A stretch of 64,000 nucleotides of DNA from Streptomyces griseomycini. Lineage in GTDB: Bacteria > Actinomycetota > Actinomycetes > Streptomycetales > Streptomycetaceae. The notes beneath the pieces were generated by a model. It saw only the letters and a list, made by a program, of their open reading frames with translations, was not told the DNA's origin and did not search any database. The position numbers and the translations under genes were made by a program. The DNA lies in assembly GCF_014203535.1 (NCBI RefSeq), contig NZ_JACHJI010000006.1:124001-188000 (forward strand). The letters run 5' to 3'. Every line of letters starts with the position of its first letter. Position 1 is the first letter of the stretch. Below, one piece after another: positions 17,499-25,811 of this stretch.

Positions 17499-18218
17499 TC
17501 AGCGCCGCGCGACGATCAGGCGCACGCGCGGACTGCCGTCCCGCCGCCGTCCGAACTCGGGCAGGGCGTGGAACTCCACCCCGAAGCCCGCCCGGGCCAG
17601 TTCGCGCCGGACGTCCCCGAAGCGGAACGCCCGGTAGTACATGACGAACGGCGGACGCTTGACCGCGTTGCGCAGCCGCATCACCGCGTCGAAGCCCAGC
17701 AGCGCGCCGTACGCGACCGAGCCCGGCCGGGGCGGTGCGACCACGGGGAAGACGAAACGGCCCCCCGGCCGCAGCACCGAGTGCACCTGCGCGAACAGTC
17801 CCGGCAGCTCACGCGGCAGGAAGTGCCCGAACGCCCCGAAGCTCACCACCAGGTCGAAGGCGGGCCGGAACGGCAGCGCCCGCGCGTCCGCCCGCACCCA
17901 CGCGACCGGCTGCCCGGCCCGCCCGGCACGCTCCCGCGCGACGGCCAGCATGCCGGCGCTGAAGTCCACACCGGTGACGCTTCCCCGGCAGACCCGCCTC
18001 AGCACGCCGATGCCCGCGCCGGTGCCGCAGCACAGGTCGAGCCCGGCGCCGAAGGGCCCCATGCGCCGCAGCGCCGAGGCCGTGGCGTCGAGCACCGAGT
18101 CGGACGTGCGGAAGGGGGTGCGGTCGAACTTCGGCGCGAGGAGGTCGTAGCCGTGTTCCACCGACGACAGCGCCTGGACGGCGAGTTCGCGCAGGCCGGG
18201 GCCTTCGGGACCGAACAC
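17499..18218 (-). CDS. SAM-dependent class I methyltransferase
   Basis: 239 residues. Motif I LDLCCGTGAGIG, acidic motif TGVDFSAGML, and motif III around LRPGGRFVFPVVAP define a small-molecule methyltransferase of the Methyltransf_11/25 type. The GTG start is five bases from the end of the preceding padR gene on the same strand, so the two are co-transcribed and the PadR protein likely controls it. The substrate cannot be read from the sequence; lipid-like or quinone substrates are possible because the N-terminal YDLLAPKFDRTPFRTSD block resembles UbiE-type proteins. Confidence 0.83.
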   Translation of the reverse strand: MFGPEGPGLRELAVQALSSVEHGYDLLAPKFDRTPFRTSDSVLDATASALRRMGPFGAGLDLCCGTGAGIGVLRRVCRGSVTGVDFSAGMLAVARERAGRAGQPVAWVRADARALPFRPAFDLVVSFGAFGHFLPRELPGLFAQVHSVLRPGGRFVFPVVAPPRPGSVAYGALLGFDAVMRLRNAVKRPPFVMYYRAFRFGDVRRELARAGFGVEFHALPEFGRRRDGSPRVRLIVARR

Positions 18219-18222
18219 CGGA

Positions 18223-18786
18223 TCACCCCTGGGGAACCCGCTGCCGCAGGACCGCCAGGACGCGCTCGCACCAGCGCAGGTTCTCCTCCTCGAAGGCGAT
18301 CCCCGCCATCAGCGTGAGGTACGGTCCGATCCGGTCCGCCTCCCGCAGGTAACGCTCCTCCGGGCGGCCGTCCAGCAGTCGTTCGCGCACCCGCGCGTAG
18401 CGGGCGAGCTTGCCGCGCGCCCACGCCATCCTCTCCTCGACCAGCGCACAGGTCGCCCCGGGGTCCGCGTCGTCCATGGCCTGGATCTTGATCAGCAGTT
18501 CGTCGCGGACGGTGGTGGGCCGCCGGGGCGGCGCGGCGGCGAAGCCGCGCAGGTCCTCGCGGCCGGCCGCGGTGAGGGTGAACATCCTTTTGTCCGGACG
18601 CCGTTCCTGCCGGACCACCCGGGCCTCGACGAGTCCGTCCCGGGTCAGTCGCTCCAGTTCCCGGTAGAGCTGCTGCGGGGTGGAGGCCCAGAAGTTGGCG
18701 AACGAGACGTCGAAGACCTTGGACAGCTCGTAACCCGAGGCCTCGCCCTCCAGGAGGGCGGCCAGGACGGCGTACTTGAGGGACAT
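18223..18786 (-). CDS. PadR family transcriptional regulator
   Basis: 187 residues, same subfamily as the PadR at 4733. The winged helix opens with SLKYAVLAALLEGEASGYELSKVFD and contains the QQLYRELERLTRDGLV recognition region; the C-terminal Vir-type coiled domain runs to the end. It is the first gene of a padR-methyltransferase unit and is divergent from the NTF2-like gene at 18856. The 69-bp gap between them contains CAACTAATTG, almost the same core as the operator in front of fadH-padR, so autorepression and control of both directions is likely. Confidence 0.87.
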   Translation of the reverse strand: MSLKYAVLAALLEGEASGYELSKVFDVSFANFWASTPQQLYRELERLTRDGLVEARVVRQERRPDKRMFTLTAAGREDLRGFAAAPPRRPTTVRDELLIKIQAMDDADPGATCALVEERMAWARGKLARYARVRERLLDGRPEERYLREADRIGPYLTLMAGIAFEEENLRWCERVLAVLRQRVPQG

Positions 18787-18826
18787 GTGGACACGTTAAC
18801 AGCGGATGACTACTCTCATACGCACC

Positions 18827-18844
18827 TATTCAACTAATTGACTA
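18827..18844. promoter_or_regulatory. PadR-type operator candidate between padR and NTF2-like gene
   Basis: TCAACTAATTGA (18830-18841) is an imperfect palindrome in the divergent gap; outer bases also pair partly. Its core CAACTAATTG (18831-18840) differs at one position from CAACTAGTTG upstream of the other PadR-linked operon. Confidence 0.5.
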
Positions 18845-18855
18845 TGGGGGTTGCG

Positions 18856-19254
18856 ATGCAGGCATTCCGGAAGGCGGTCGAGGCCGGTGACCTCGACGCC
18901 GCCGCGGCGCTGCTGGCGCAGGACGTCGTCTTCACCAGCCCCGTCGTGTTCAAGCCGTACACCGGCAAGCCGGTCACCGCGGCGATCCTGCGGGCGGTCG
19001 CGGACGTCTTCGAGGACTTCCGCTACGTGCGCGAGCTCGCCGACGCGAGCGGCCGCGACCACGCCCTGGTCTTCACCGCGCGCGTGGGCGACCGCGAGAT
19101 CGAGGGGTGCGACTTCATCCACGTCGGCGACGACGGTCTCATCGACCGACTCACGGTGATGGTGCGCCCGTTGTCGGGCGCACAGGCACTGGCGGCGGCC
19201 ATGGGGGCGCGGTTCGAGCGGATCGCGCGGGAGGCGCAGGAGCACCCGGCCTGA
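18856..19254 (+). CDS. SnoaL/NTF2-like protein
   Basis: 132 residues with the cone-shaped alpha+beta fold of the nuclear transport factor 2 superfamily: MQAFRKAVEAGDLDAAAALLAQDVVF is the standard opening, and DHALVFTARVGDREIEGCDFIHVGDDGLI the central beta-sheet. These proteins act as small hydrolases, isomerases or ligand binders. ATG 18856 is preceded by GGGGG at a good distance; an ATG at 18844, nearly at the operator, is possible if the transcript is leaderless. It is divergent from padR and probably repressed by it. Confidence 0.8.
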   Translation: MQAFRKAVEAGDLDAAAALLAQDVVFTSPVVFKPYTGKPVTAAILRAVADVFEDFRYVRELADASGRDHALVFTARVGDREIEGCDFIHVGDDGLIDRLTVMVRPLSGAQALAAAMGARFERIAREAQEHPA

Positions 19255-19660
19255 ACGGGCACGGGCGAGGGCTCACGCACGCCCGGCGTGCCGGTGCCCG
19301 CACATCGCCCCTCGGCACTCCGCACACCCCGGAATCCGGGCCCGCCGGTCGTCACCGGCGGGCCCTTCTTCCTTTTCCCGGCCCACACCACCGCACCGGG
19401 TGGTACGCTGCGAGCAGCACCCGTGGCACGCCCTGTTCGGGCGCCGGTGCCGATTCTTCCCGGGTTCCCCTTCGGTTCGCCGACCCGCCCGTCGTTCCGA
19501 CCGGCACACCGGCTTTCCCCACCACCTCGTCGGCAGGGCCTCTCCCGCCGCGACCGAGGTGCTGTTCCCACCGCCCGGAGGCGCGCGTCCGCCCTCCCCG
19601 CGCGGTTCCCACCTTCCCACCGCACGCTCCCGCCCGTCGTCCACGAAAGGACCGGCCCTC
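19255..19660 (+). other. leader region of the Rho paralogue: terminator plus C-rich, G-poor segment
   Basis: 406 bp without a gene. A strong intrinsic terminator lies at 19338-19376. From 19441 to 19660 the plus strand is strikingly C-rich and G-poor: by hand count about 107 C, 58 G, 35 T and 20 A in 220 bases, whereas the genome average should be near equal C and G. Such C>G stretches with little structure are where Rho loads (rut sites). The in-frame readthrough ORF here lacks homology and a start signal. Confidence 0.6.
19338..19376 (+). terminator. intrinsic terminator upstream of the Rho paralogue
   Basis: Perfect 12-bp stem (GGGCCCGCCGGT at 19338-19349, ACCGGCGGGCCC at 19354-19365) with a CGTC loop, followed by the pyrimidine run TTCTTCCTTTT. 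It ends the NTF2-like transcript, or could act as an attenuator in a longer transcript reaching the rho-like gene. Confidence 0.75.
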
Positions 19661-20806
19661 ATGACCACCACCGCACTCGACCACCCTCCCGTCCAACAGC
19701 GGCCCCGGCTCGTCACCGGCGTCCTCGACATCGACGCGGCCGGGAAGGGGCACCTGCGTGCCGAGAACTGCCTGCCCTCCCCCGCCGACCCTCCCGTCTC
19801 CCCCGCGCTGCTGCGCCGGTACGGCCTGCGCAAGGGCGACCGCGTCGAAGGCGTCCTCGGCGACCGGCGCGGACCGGCCGAGATCACCCGGGTCGACGGC
19901 CGCGCGCCCGACGCACTGCGCGGCCGTCCGCACTTCCGGGACCTGACCCCGCTCCACCCGCACGAACGGCTGCGCCTGGAGCACCCGGCGTCCGGGGCGG
20001 CCGGGCGGGTCGTCGACCTGTTCGCGCCGGTCGGCAAGGGGCAGCGCGGGCTGCTCGTGGCCCCGCCCAAGAGCGGCAAGACCGTCCTCCTCCAGCAGCT
20101 CGCGGCGGCCGTCGCCGGCAACCACCCCGAGTGCCGGCTGATGGTGGTGCTGCTCGACGAACGCCCCGAGGAGGTCACCGACATGCGGCGCTCGGTGCGC
20201 GGCGAGGTCTACGCCTCGACCTTCGACCGGCCCGCCGGGGAGCACATCGCCCTCGCCGAGCTGGTGGTCGAGCGGGCCAAACGGCTCGTCGAGGCGGGCG
20301 AGGACGTCGTCGTGCTGCTCGACTCGCTGACCCGGCTGTGCCGGGCGTACAACAACGCGGCCGCATCCGGTGGCCGCACCCTCAGCGGCGGCGTCGACGC
20401 GTCCGCGCTGGCCGGGCCGAAGCGGTTCTTCGGCGCGGCCCGCCGGACCGAGGAGGGCGGCTCGCTCACGATCCTCGCCTCGGCCCTGGTGGAGACCGGC
20501 TCCCGCGCCGACGAGTTCTACTTCGAGGAGCTCAAGAGCACCGGCAACATGGAGCTCCGGCTCAGCCGCGAGGCGGCGTCCCGCCGGCTGTTCCCCGCCG
20601 TCGACATCGGCCCCTCCGGCACCCGCCGCGAGGAACTGCTGCTCGCACCCGACGAGTTGGCCGCCGTACGGGGCCTGCGGCGCGTTCTGCGCTCCCCGTC
20701 CCGTGACGGGTGGGCCGCCCTGGAGACACTGCTGGGGCGGATGCGCGAGACCCCCGACAACGCGACGTTCCTGCGGCACGTCCGGCCCACCCTGCCCGGC
20801 GGCTGA
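19661..20806 (+). CDS. short paralogue of transcription termination factor Rho
   Basis: 381 residues. The ATPase core is very well conserved: Walker A APPKSGKT (134-141), the LLDERPEEVTDM and LLDSLTRLCRAYN blocks, the Q-loop region ASGGRTLSGGVD, PKRFFGAARRTEEGGSLTI and the R-loop ELKSTGNMELRLSR. The N-terminal helical bundle of E. coli Rho (first about 47 residues) and the long acidic/basic extension of the main actinobacterial Rho are both missing. In the cold-shock-like RNA-binding domain the RNP1 segment that is GFGFLR in E. coli reads GKGHLR, so the two RNA-stacking aromatics are Lys and His. It should form a hexameric helicase but may load on RNA differently. Start ATG 19661 with GAAAGGA upstream. 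Confidence 0.9.
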   Translation: MTTTALDHPPVQQRPRLVTGVLDIDAAGKGHLRAENCLPSPADPPVSPALLRRYGLRKGDRVEGVLGDRRGPAEITRVDGRAPDALRGRPHFRDLTPLHPHERLRLEHPASGAAGRVVDLFAPVGKGQRGLLVAPPKSGKTVLLQQLAAAVAGNHPECRLMVVLLDERPEEVTDMRRSVRGEVYASTFDRPAGEHIALAELVVERAKRLVEAGEDVVVLLDSLTRLCRAYNNAAASGGRTLSGGVDASALAGPKRFFGAARRTEEGGSLTILASALVETGSRADEFYFEELKSTGNMELRLSREAASRRLFPAVDIGPSGTRREELLLAPDELAAVRGLRRVLRSPSRDGWAALETLLGRMRETPDNATFLRHVRPTLPGG

Positions 20807-20894
20807 CACCGCGGCGTGCGGCATCCGGGTGCTCCCGGACGGTCTCCGGCCGGGGCAGCGCGGTGTTCCGGGCGTCCCTTCCTACGTTTGCGGT

Positions 20895-22076
20895 ATGACT
20901 ATCGGATTTGCTTCGCGGGCTGCCACGTCCACCTGCGCCCTCTGCACGGCGGGCCTGCTGGCGCTCGCACCCGCCGCGGCGACCTCCGGCACGAGGGAGG
21001 ATCCCGGGCCGCGGCCCGGGACCGGGCCGCGGGCGGGAACACCACCGGCCTCCCTGCTGTACCGGTCCGGCACGCACGTCCGGCCGCACGCGGGGGCCCC
21101 CGAGGTCCCGGAGCTGTCCGCCAAGTCGTGGCTGGTGGCCGACGCCGCCACCGGCACGGTGCTCGCGGCGCACGACGCGCACCGCAGGCTGCCGCCCGCC
21201 AGCACCCTCAAGACCCTGTTCGCCCTCACCGTGCTGCCGGTCCTGCCGGCCGGCATCCGGCACGAGGTCAGCGAGCGGGAACTGGAGGGCATCGGCGCCG
21301 GCAGCAGCCTCGTCGGAGTCGCCGAGGACCGTACGTACCGGGTGTCGGACCTGTGGAACGGGGTCTTCCTCAGCTCCGGCAACGACGCCGTGCGGGTCCT
21401 GGCCTCGCTCAGCGGAGGCTGGCGGGCCACGGCCGAGCGCATGCAGGCCAAGGCCCGCGCCCTGGGCGCCCGCGACACCCGGGTGAAGTCGCCCGACGGC
21501 TACGACGCGCCCGGCCAGGTGTCGTCCGCGTTCGACCTGGCGGTGTTCGGCCGGGCCGGGCTGCGCAACCCCGAGTTCGCGCGGTACTGCGCCCGGGCCG
21601 AGGCCTGGTTCCCGGGCCGTGACGGCGACCCGTACGGGATCCGGAACACCAACCGGCTGCTCACCGGGGCGGACGGCGTCGAACGCTACCGGGGGCTGAT
21701 CGGCGTCAAGAACGGCTACACCAGCAACGCCGGTCACACCCTCGTGGCCGCCGCGCGCCGGGACGGGCGCACCCTGGTGGTGACCGTCCTGAACCCCCGC
21801 TCGGGCGGCCCGCACGCGGTGTACGAGGAGGCGCGCTCGCTGCTGGACTGGGGGTTCGAGGCGGCCGGGCGGGTCGACCCGGTGGGCTCGCTGGACGCCC
21901 TGCGGGCCGGTCCGCTGCCCGGGCAGCAGGTGGAGCCCGCCGCGGTTCCGGTGGCACGGAGGGACGACGGCCCGGGCCGGCCGGTGTCCTGGACGATCGT
22001 CGGTGCCGCCCTGCTCGGCGGTGCGGGCGTGGCGCTGTTCCTGCGGCTCAAGTGGGGTCCGGTGCCGACGGATTGA
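20895..22076 (+). CDS. D-alanyl-D-alanine carboxypeptidase (DacA/peptidase S11 type)
   Basis: 393 residues. Signal peptide 1-30, Pro/Gly-rich linker, then an S11 penicillin-binding domain: SxxK is STLK (about residues 103-106), SxN is SGN (about 159-161) and the third motif is KNG in VKNGYTSNAGH rather than the usual KTG. A C-terminal transmembrane helix (about 362-384) with a basic tail anchors it to the membrane. It would trim the terminal D-Ala of peptidoglycan stem peptides. No clear ribosome binding site precedes ATG 20895, so the mRNA may be leaderless. Confidence 0.87.
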   Translation: MTIGFASRAATSTCALCTAGLLALAPAAATSGTREDPGPRPGTGPRAGTPPASLLYRSGTHVRPHAGAPEVPELSAKSWLVADAATGTVLAAHDAHRRLPPASTLKTLFALTVLPVLPAGIRHEVSERELEGIGAGSSLVGVAEDRTYRVSDLWNGVFLSSGNDAVRVLASLSGGWRATAERMQAKARALGARDTRVKSPDGYDAPGQVSSAFDLAVFGRAGLRNPEFARYCARAEAWFPGRDGDPYGIRNTNRLLTGADGVERYRGLIGVKNGYTSNAGHTLVAAARRDGRTLVVTVLNPRSGGPHAVYEEARSLLDWGFEAAGRVDPVGSLDALRAGPLPGQQVEPAAVPVARRDDGPGRPVSWTIVGAALLGGAGVALFLRLKWGPVPTD

Positions 22077-22335
22077 GCGGCGGAACGCCGGGCGGAGAGG
22101 GCGGTGCCGGCCACACCCCCCTTCGGAGGGCCGACGTCGTCCTGCGCCCGCGAGACCGTTCCCGTGCCGGAGCGCGTGGCCGGTTCAGCGGTGTTCACGG
22201 ACGTCCCTCGTCCCGGGCGACGGCCGGAACCGGCTGAGCGTCGCCCCCCAGGGCGCCGGGCCGGACTTCCTGCACCGCCCCGGGCAGGCCGGGGAGCCGT
22301 GCGCGAGGCCGGCCGACGGGCCCGGGCGACGCGCG

Positions 22336-22710
22336 CTACCCCCACACCGCCCCGGCCAGCGCCACGCCCGCGAACGCCGCGCCCAGGCCGGCCGCCACGC
22401 TCGCCGCGACGTTCACGGCCGCGTAGCGGCGGGCGCCGGCCTCGGCCAGGCGGAGGGTCTCGTAGGAGAAGGTGGAGTAGGTGGTCAGGGCGCCGCACAG
22501 ACCGGTGCCGAGCAGCAGCTGGAGGCGGGGACCCGCGGCACCGGCGGCCACCGCGCCGGTGAGCAGGCCGAGGACCAGGCAGCCGGCGACGTTGACCGTG
22601 AAGGTCCCCCAGGGGAAGACCGAGTCGTGCCGGGACTGCACCGCACGGTCGGTGAGGTGGCGCAGGGGTGCCCCGACCATGGCGCCCAGGACCACGTACA
22701 GCCAGTTCAC
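22336..22710 (-). CDS. crcB: fluoride exporter CrcB/FluC (subunit 2)
   Basis: 124 residues with four membrane helices. The family signatures GTFTVNVAGCLVLG (pore Asn) and GTGLCGALTTYSTFSYE (central Phe-box and sodium site) are present. FluC proteins form dual-topology dimers that pass fluoride out of the cell. GTG 22710 overlaps the upstream DUF190 stop by 4 bp, and a second crcB lies just before that, so the two proteins probably form a heterodimer with opposite orientations. The longer frame adds only an Arg-rich, out-of-family leader. Confidence 0.9.
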   Translation of the reverse strand: MNWLYVVLGAMVGAPLRHLTDRAVQSRHDSVFPWGTFTVNVAGCLVLGLLTGAVAAGAAGPRLQLLLGTGLCGALTTYSTFSYETLRLAEAGARRYAAVNVAASVAAGLGAAFAGVALAGAVWG

Positions 22711-23087
22711 CGCGGCTGCCCGCCCTTCGGGTCCGTCGCGCCGGGGCCGTCGCCGCCACGGCCGGGGCACCGGACGACCCCGCAGTGGTCGAGGGTCACC
22801 AGCCCCTCGGTGACGAGCCCGTCGAGTTCCGGCAGGAAGGCCCGCACCCGCTCCTCGGTGTCGACGACGACCGCCACGGGAAGGTCCTCGCTCAGGGACA
22901 GCAGCCGGGAGGTGTGCACGAGGGAGGAGGTGCCGAAGCCCTCGATCCCGCGGAACACGCCGGCGCCCGCGAGCCCCGCCGCGTGGGCCCGGTGGACGAT
23001 CTCCGCGTACAGGGGCCGGTGGTGCCGGGTGTCGTTCTCGCCGACGAGGACGGTCAGCCGCAGGGCCCGGCCGGTCGGTCGCGTCAC
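22707..23087 (-). CDS. DUF190 domain protein between two crcB genes
   Basis: 126 residues, soluble, PII-like ferredoxin-fold protein of the DUF190 family: LRLTVLVGENDTRHHRPLYAEIVHRAHAAGLAGAGVFRGIEGFG is the conserved N-terminal half and LPVAVVVDTEERVRAFLP the second beta-alpha unit. DUF190 genes are commonly linked to crcB and may sense a small ligand and regulate the channel; that role is inferred from context. GTG 23087 overlaps the upstream crcB by 4 bp, and its own stop overlaps the next crcB by 4 bp. Confidence 0.88.
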   Translation of the reverse strand: MTRPTGRALRLTVLVGENDTRHHRPLYAEIVHRAHAAGLAGAGVFRGIEGFGTSSLVHTSRLLSLSEDLPVAVVVDTEERVRAFLPELDGLVTEGLVTLDHCGVVRCPGRGGDGPGATDPKGGQPR

Positions 23088-23527
23088 GGGCGCCTCCCCC
23101 TCAGCGCACGGCGGGCCGCCGAGGCGGCCGTCCACACGGCGGCGAGCGCCGCGAGCGGCGTTGCCGCGAGGTACCCGAGACCGGCACCCGCGTGACCGCC
23201 GACGAGCAGGTCCCGGACGTCGACGGCGTACGTCGAGAAGGTGGTGAAACCGCCGAGGACGCCGGTGCCGAGGAAGGGGCGGACCAGCGGATGGGCGGCG
23301 CGGACCTCGGTGATCACCACCATGAGGACGCCGATCGCGGCGCAGCCGACGACGTTGACCCAGAGGATCGTCCAGGGGAATCCGCCCGCCGGCGCCGGCC
23401 ACCCCAGGGAGGCCGCGTAGCGGGCCGCGGCTCCCGCTCCCCCGCCGAGCGCCACCACGGCGACGACGGGGGCCTGGGTCCGCCGGGCGGGGCGGGCGCG
23501 AAGGCCGTCGGTCTGCGGGGCTGTCAC
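23084..23527 (-). CDS. crcB: fluoride exporter CrcB/FluC (subunit 1)
   Basis: 147 residues, four membrane helices, first gene of the crcB-DUF190-crcB operon. Key motifs are GGGAGAAARYAASL near the start, TILWVNVVGCAAIG (pore Asn) and GTGVLGGFTTFSTYAVD. Sequence differs enough from the second CrcB to suggest a heterodimer. GTG 23527 lacks a strong upstream ribosome binding site in the 180-bp gap. I looked for the conserved fluoride riboswitch upstream and did not see one. Confidence 0.9.
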   Translation of the reverse strand: MTAPQTDGLRARPARRTQAPVVAVVALGGGAGAAARYAASLGWPAPAGGFPWTILWVNVVGCAAIGVLMVVITEVRAAHPLVRPFLGTGVLGGFTTFSTYAVDVRDLLVGGHAGAGLGYLAATPLAALAAVWTAASAARRALRGRRP

Positions 23528-23709
23528 GGTCGTGCGTCTCCTCCTCGCTCGGCGGCCCGGACGGGCGGGCGCGCGCCTTCACGAGCAGGGACCGTCGGCG
23601 GCACCGGTGCCGCGGTTCGGGTGCGGCGGGCCCCACCGCCGCGCCGCGAGCGCGGGGTCGCGGCCGGGAACCAGCGTAACGCCCGGGGCCGGACGGGTCA
23701 CTCCGGGCG

Positions 23710-23967
23710 TCACCAGCCCTTCTCGAACAACCGCGCCACCTCGGCGATCCGCACCTCGTCGCGCCGGTAGTACAGGCGGCCGGCGCCGCGTCCGGTGCGC
23801 AGCAGGCCGAGGGCCGCGAGCAGGCGGAGGTGGGTGTGGGCGACCGGGTGGGGCAGGGCGAACCTGGTGGCCACGGCGTCCACCGTGGCCCCGCGCTCCG
23901 CGGTACCCGGCTCCTTCAGCCACGCCAGGATGCGCAGTCGTGTCCCGTCTGCGGGAGTCCTCGGCAT
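23710..23967 (-). CDS. small winged-helix regulator (ArsR-like)
   Basis: 85 residues: a compact winged helix, GTRLRILAWLKEP...TVDAVATRFALPHPVAHTHLRLLAALGLLRTGR, ending in the wing LYYRRDEVRIAEVARLFEKGW. This matches ArsR-type repressors without the usual metal-binding cysteines, so the signal is not arsenic or heavy metal by the known site. ATG 23967 has GGAGG eight bases upstream. It precedes the fluoride-export operon by 182 bp on the same strand and could regulate it, but this is conjecture. Confidence 0.78.
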   Translation of the reverse strand: MPRTPADGTRLRILAWLKEPGTAERGATVDAVATRFALPHPVAHTHLRLLAALGLLRTGRGAGRLYYRRDEVRIAEVARLFEKGW

Positions 23968-24130
23968 CGTGTCCACCTCCGCCCCGGGCTTCCTCTCCCC
24001 GGGAGCGCCTCCACTGTCCCGCGACCGGGGCCCCCGTGTCCCGGGCCCCGGAAGCTTGTCCGGGACCCGACCGCGACGGTGCGGCCGGGCCCCGGGGACA
24101 CGGGTCCGGCCGCGGCCGGACCTCACGGTC

Positions 24131-25690
24131 TCACCGGTGGCGGAACCACGCCGTCGCGGGCAGCGCGCGGTCGTCGTAGCCGAACAGCGCCTGGTTCTCC
24201 CAGCCGTTGCCGGAGGACGGGTCGGCCGGGTCCCAGCCGTTGCCGGTGCGGGCGGTCCAGGTCGCCTCCCAGGAGAAGACGCCGAGGCCGAGGCCGTTCG
24301 GCACGGCCTCCACGATGCTCGCCACGTCGTTCATCCAGCGGGTCTGCCCGGCCGTGGACGCCGGGTAGCCCGGGACCAGCTCCTCGGCGCGGTCGATGAT
24401 GTTCTCGTGCGCGTCCTCGCTGTCCAGCCGGAACGGGTAGGCCGTCTCGGCGACGAAGACGGGCTTGCGGTAGCGGGCGGCCGCGTCGTCCAGGGTGGTC
24501 TGGAAGTCGTGCAGCGTGCCGTGCCAGTAGCCGTAGTACGACAGGCCGATGGCGTCGAACCTCACGCCGTGGGACACCGCGTTGTCGAACCACCAGCGGG
24601 TGCCGTCGAGGTCACCGCCCTCGGCGAGGTGCAGCGCGGCGACCGTGGAGGGGCTGACCGCCTTGGCCGCGTCGTAGCCGGAGTTGAGCAGGCCGGCGAG
24701 CTGCGGCCAGTTGTCGGTGGAGCCCTCGTTCCACAGCATGCCGCCGTTGATCTCGTTGCCGATCTGGACCATGTCGGCGGTGGTGCCCTGGGCCTTGAGT
24801 GCGCTGAGCACGTCGTACGTGTGGTCGTACACGTCCTTCTTCAGCTGCCCGTAGCCGTGTCCGGCCCAGGCGGCGGGCTTGGTCTGCTTGCCCGGGTCGG
24901 CCCAGGAGTCCGAGTAGTGGAAGTCGACCAGCAGCTTCATGCCCCGTGCCTTGACCCGCTTGGCCATGGCCAGGACGCGCGCCTTGTCGTTGTAGCCGTC
25001 GGCCGGGTTCACCCAGACCTTCAGGCGGGCGTAGTTCATGCCGGCCGACCTCAGGATCGCGACCGGGTCGCCGGCGGTGCCGGAGGCGGTCCGGTAGACC
25101 CCGCCCCTGGCCTCGCTCTTGGGCAGGGAGGAGATGTCGGCGCCCTTGACGGACAGGCCCGAGGTGCCCGGGGCGAGGGTCAGGTCGTCGACGTTGATCC
25201 AGTTGCCCGCGTTCGCGTCGCTGGTGACGCTGACGGTGCACTGGTTGTTCGTCACCCTGACCGGTACGACGATCCGGATCCACCCGCCGGCGGACACCGG
25301 CAGATCGGTGCGCTGTTCGGCACCACCGCAGTTCTTCAGGGCGAGGTGGGCCGCGTTCTGGCCGCCGCCGGAGCGCACCCAGGCGGTGAGCCGGTAGTTC
25401 CCGTTGGCGAGCCCGGACAGGTACTGGTACGTCTCGACCTTGTAGGCCGAGGACGACCAGTGCGACAGGCGGTGACCGCCGCTGCGGCCGCCGGGCTCGG
25501 AGAACGAGGCGCCGGTGTCACCGTACTCGGACCAGCCGTTCGGGGTGGCCGCGCCCGAACCGCCGTCCTCGAAGCCCCCGTTGGTGAGTGTGCTCGCGGC
25601 CGTCGCGGCCGGGGCGGGCAGGGCGGTGAGGGCGAGTCCGGCCACGAGCGGCGGCAGCAGGGCCCGGAGCGTGCGTCTGGGATGGAACAT
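24131..25690 (-). CDS. secreted arabinogalactan endo-beta-1,4-galactanase, GH53, with N-terminal carbohydrate-binding domain
   Basis: 519 residues: signal peptide (1-32), a CBM_4_9-like jelly-roll domain (about 33-175, starting LTNGGFEDGG) and a GH53 catalytic domain (about 180-519). The acid/base Glu313 is in QIGNEINGG and the nucleophile Glu415 in VFVAETAYPF. GH53 cuts beta-1,4-galactan side chains of pectin to galacto-oligosaccharides outside the cell. It follows the GH42 gene by 121 bp on the same strand and is divergent from the transport operon, so it is probably induced with the galactan system through the LacI repressor. Confidence 0.9.
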   Translation of the reverse strand: MFHPRRTLRALLPPLVAGLALTALPAPAATAASTLTNGGFEDGGSGAATPNGWSEYGDTGASFSEPGGRSGGHRLSHWSSSAYKVETYQYLSGLANGNYRLTAWVRSGGGQNAAHLALKNCGGAEQRTDLPVSAGGWIRIVVPVRVTNNQCTVSVTSDANAGNWINVDDLTLAPGTSGLSVKGADISSLPKSEARGGVYRTASGTAGDPVAILRSAGMNYARLKVWVNPADGYNDKARVLAMAKRVKARGMKLLVDFHYSDSWADPGKQTKPAAWAGHGYGQLKKDVYDHTYDVLSALKAQGTTADMVQIGNEINGGMLWNEGSTDNWPQLAGLLNSGYDAAKAVSPSTVAALHLAEGGDLDGTRWWFDNAVSHGVRFDAIGLSYYGYWHGTLHDFQTTLDDAAARYRKPVFVAETAYPFRLDSEDAHENIIDRAEELVPGYPASTAGQTRWMNDVASIVEAVPNGLGLGVFSWEATWTARTGNGWDPADPSSGNGWENQALFGYDDRALPATAWFRHR

Positions 25691-25811
25691 GATCGTCCGT
25701 CGTCCCTTCGACGTGGGGAGGGGGATGCCCTGGCGCCCGGAGGGCGAGGGCCCCCTCCGCCCGCGGCCTGCGGTGCTCACACGGGCGGAGGGGAGTGGGG
25801 GGAGCCGCGGC

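Noticed and set aside
19400..19660. N-terminal extension of the Rho paralogue
   Set aside because: The in-frame upstream codons are Arg/Pro-rich, have no ribosome binding site and match the C-rich leader; ATG 19661 has GAAAGGA.
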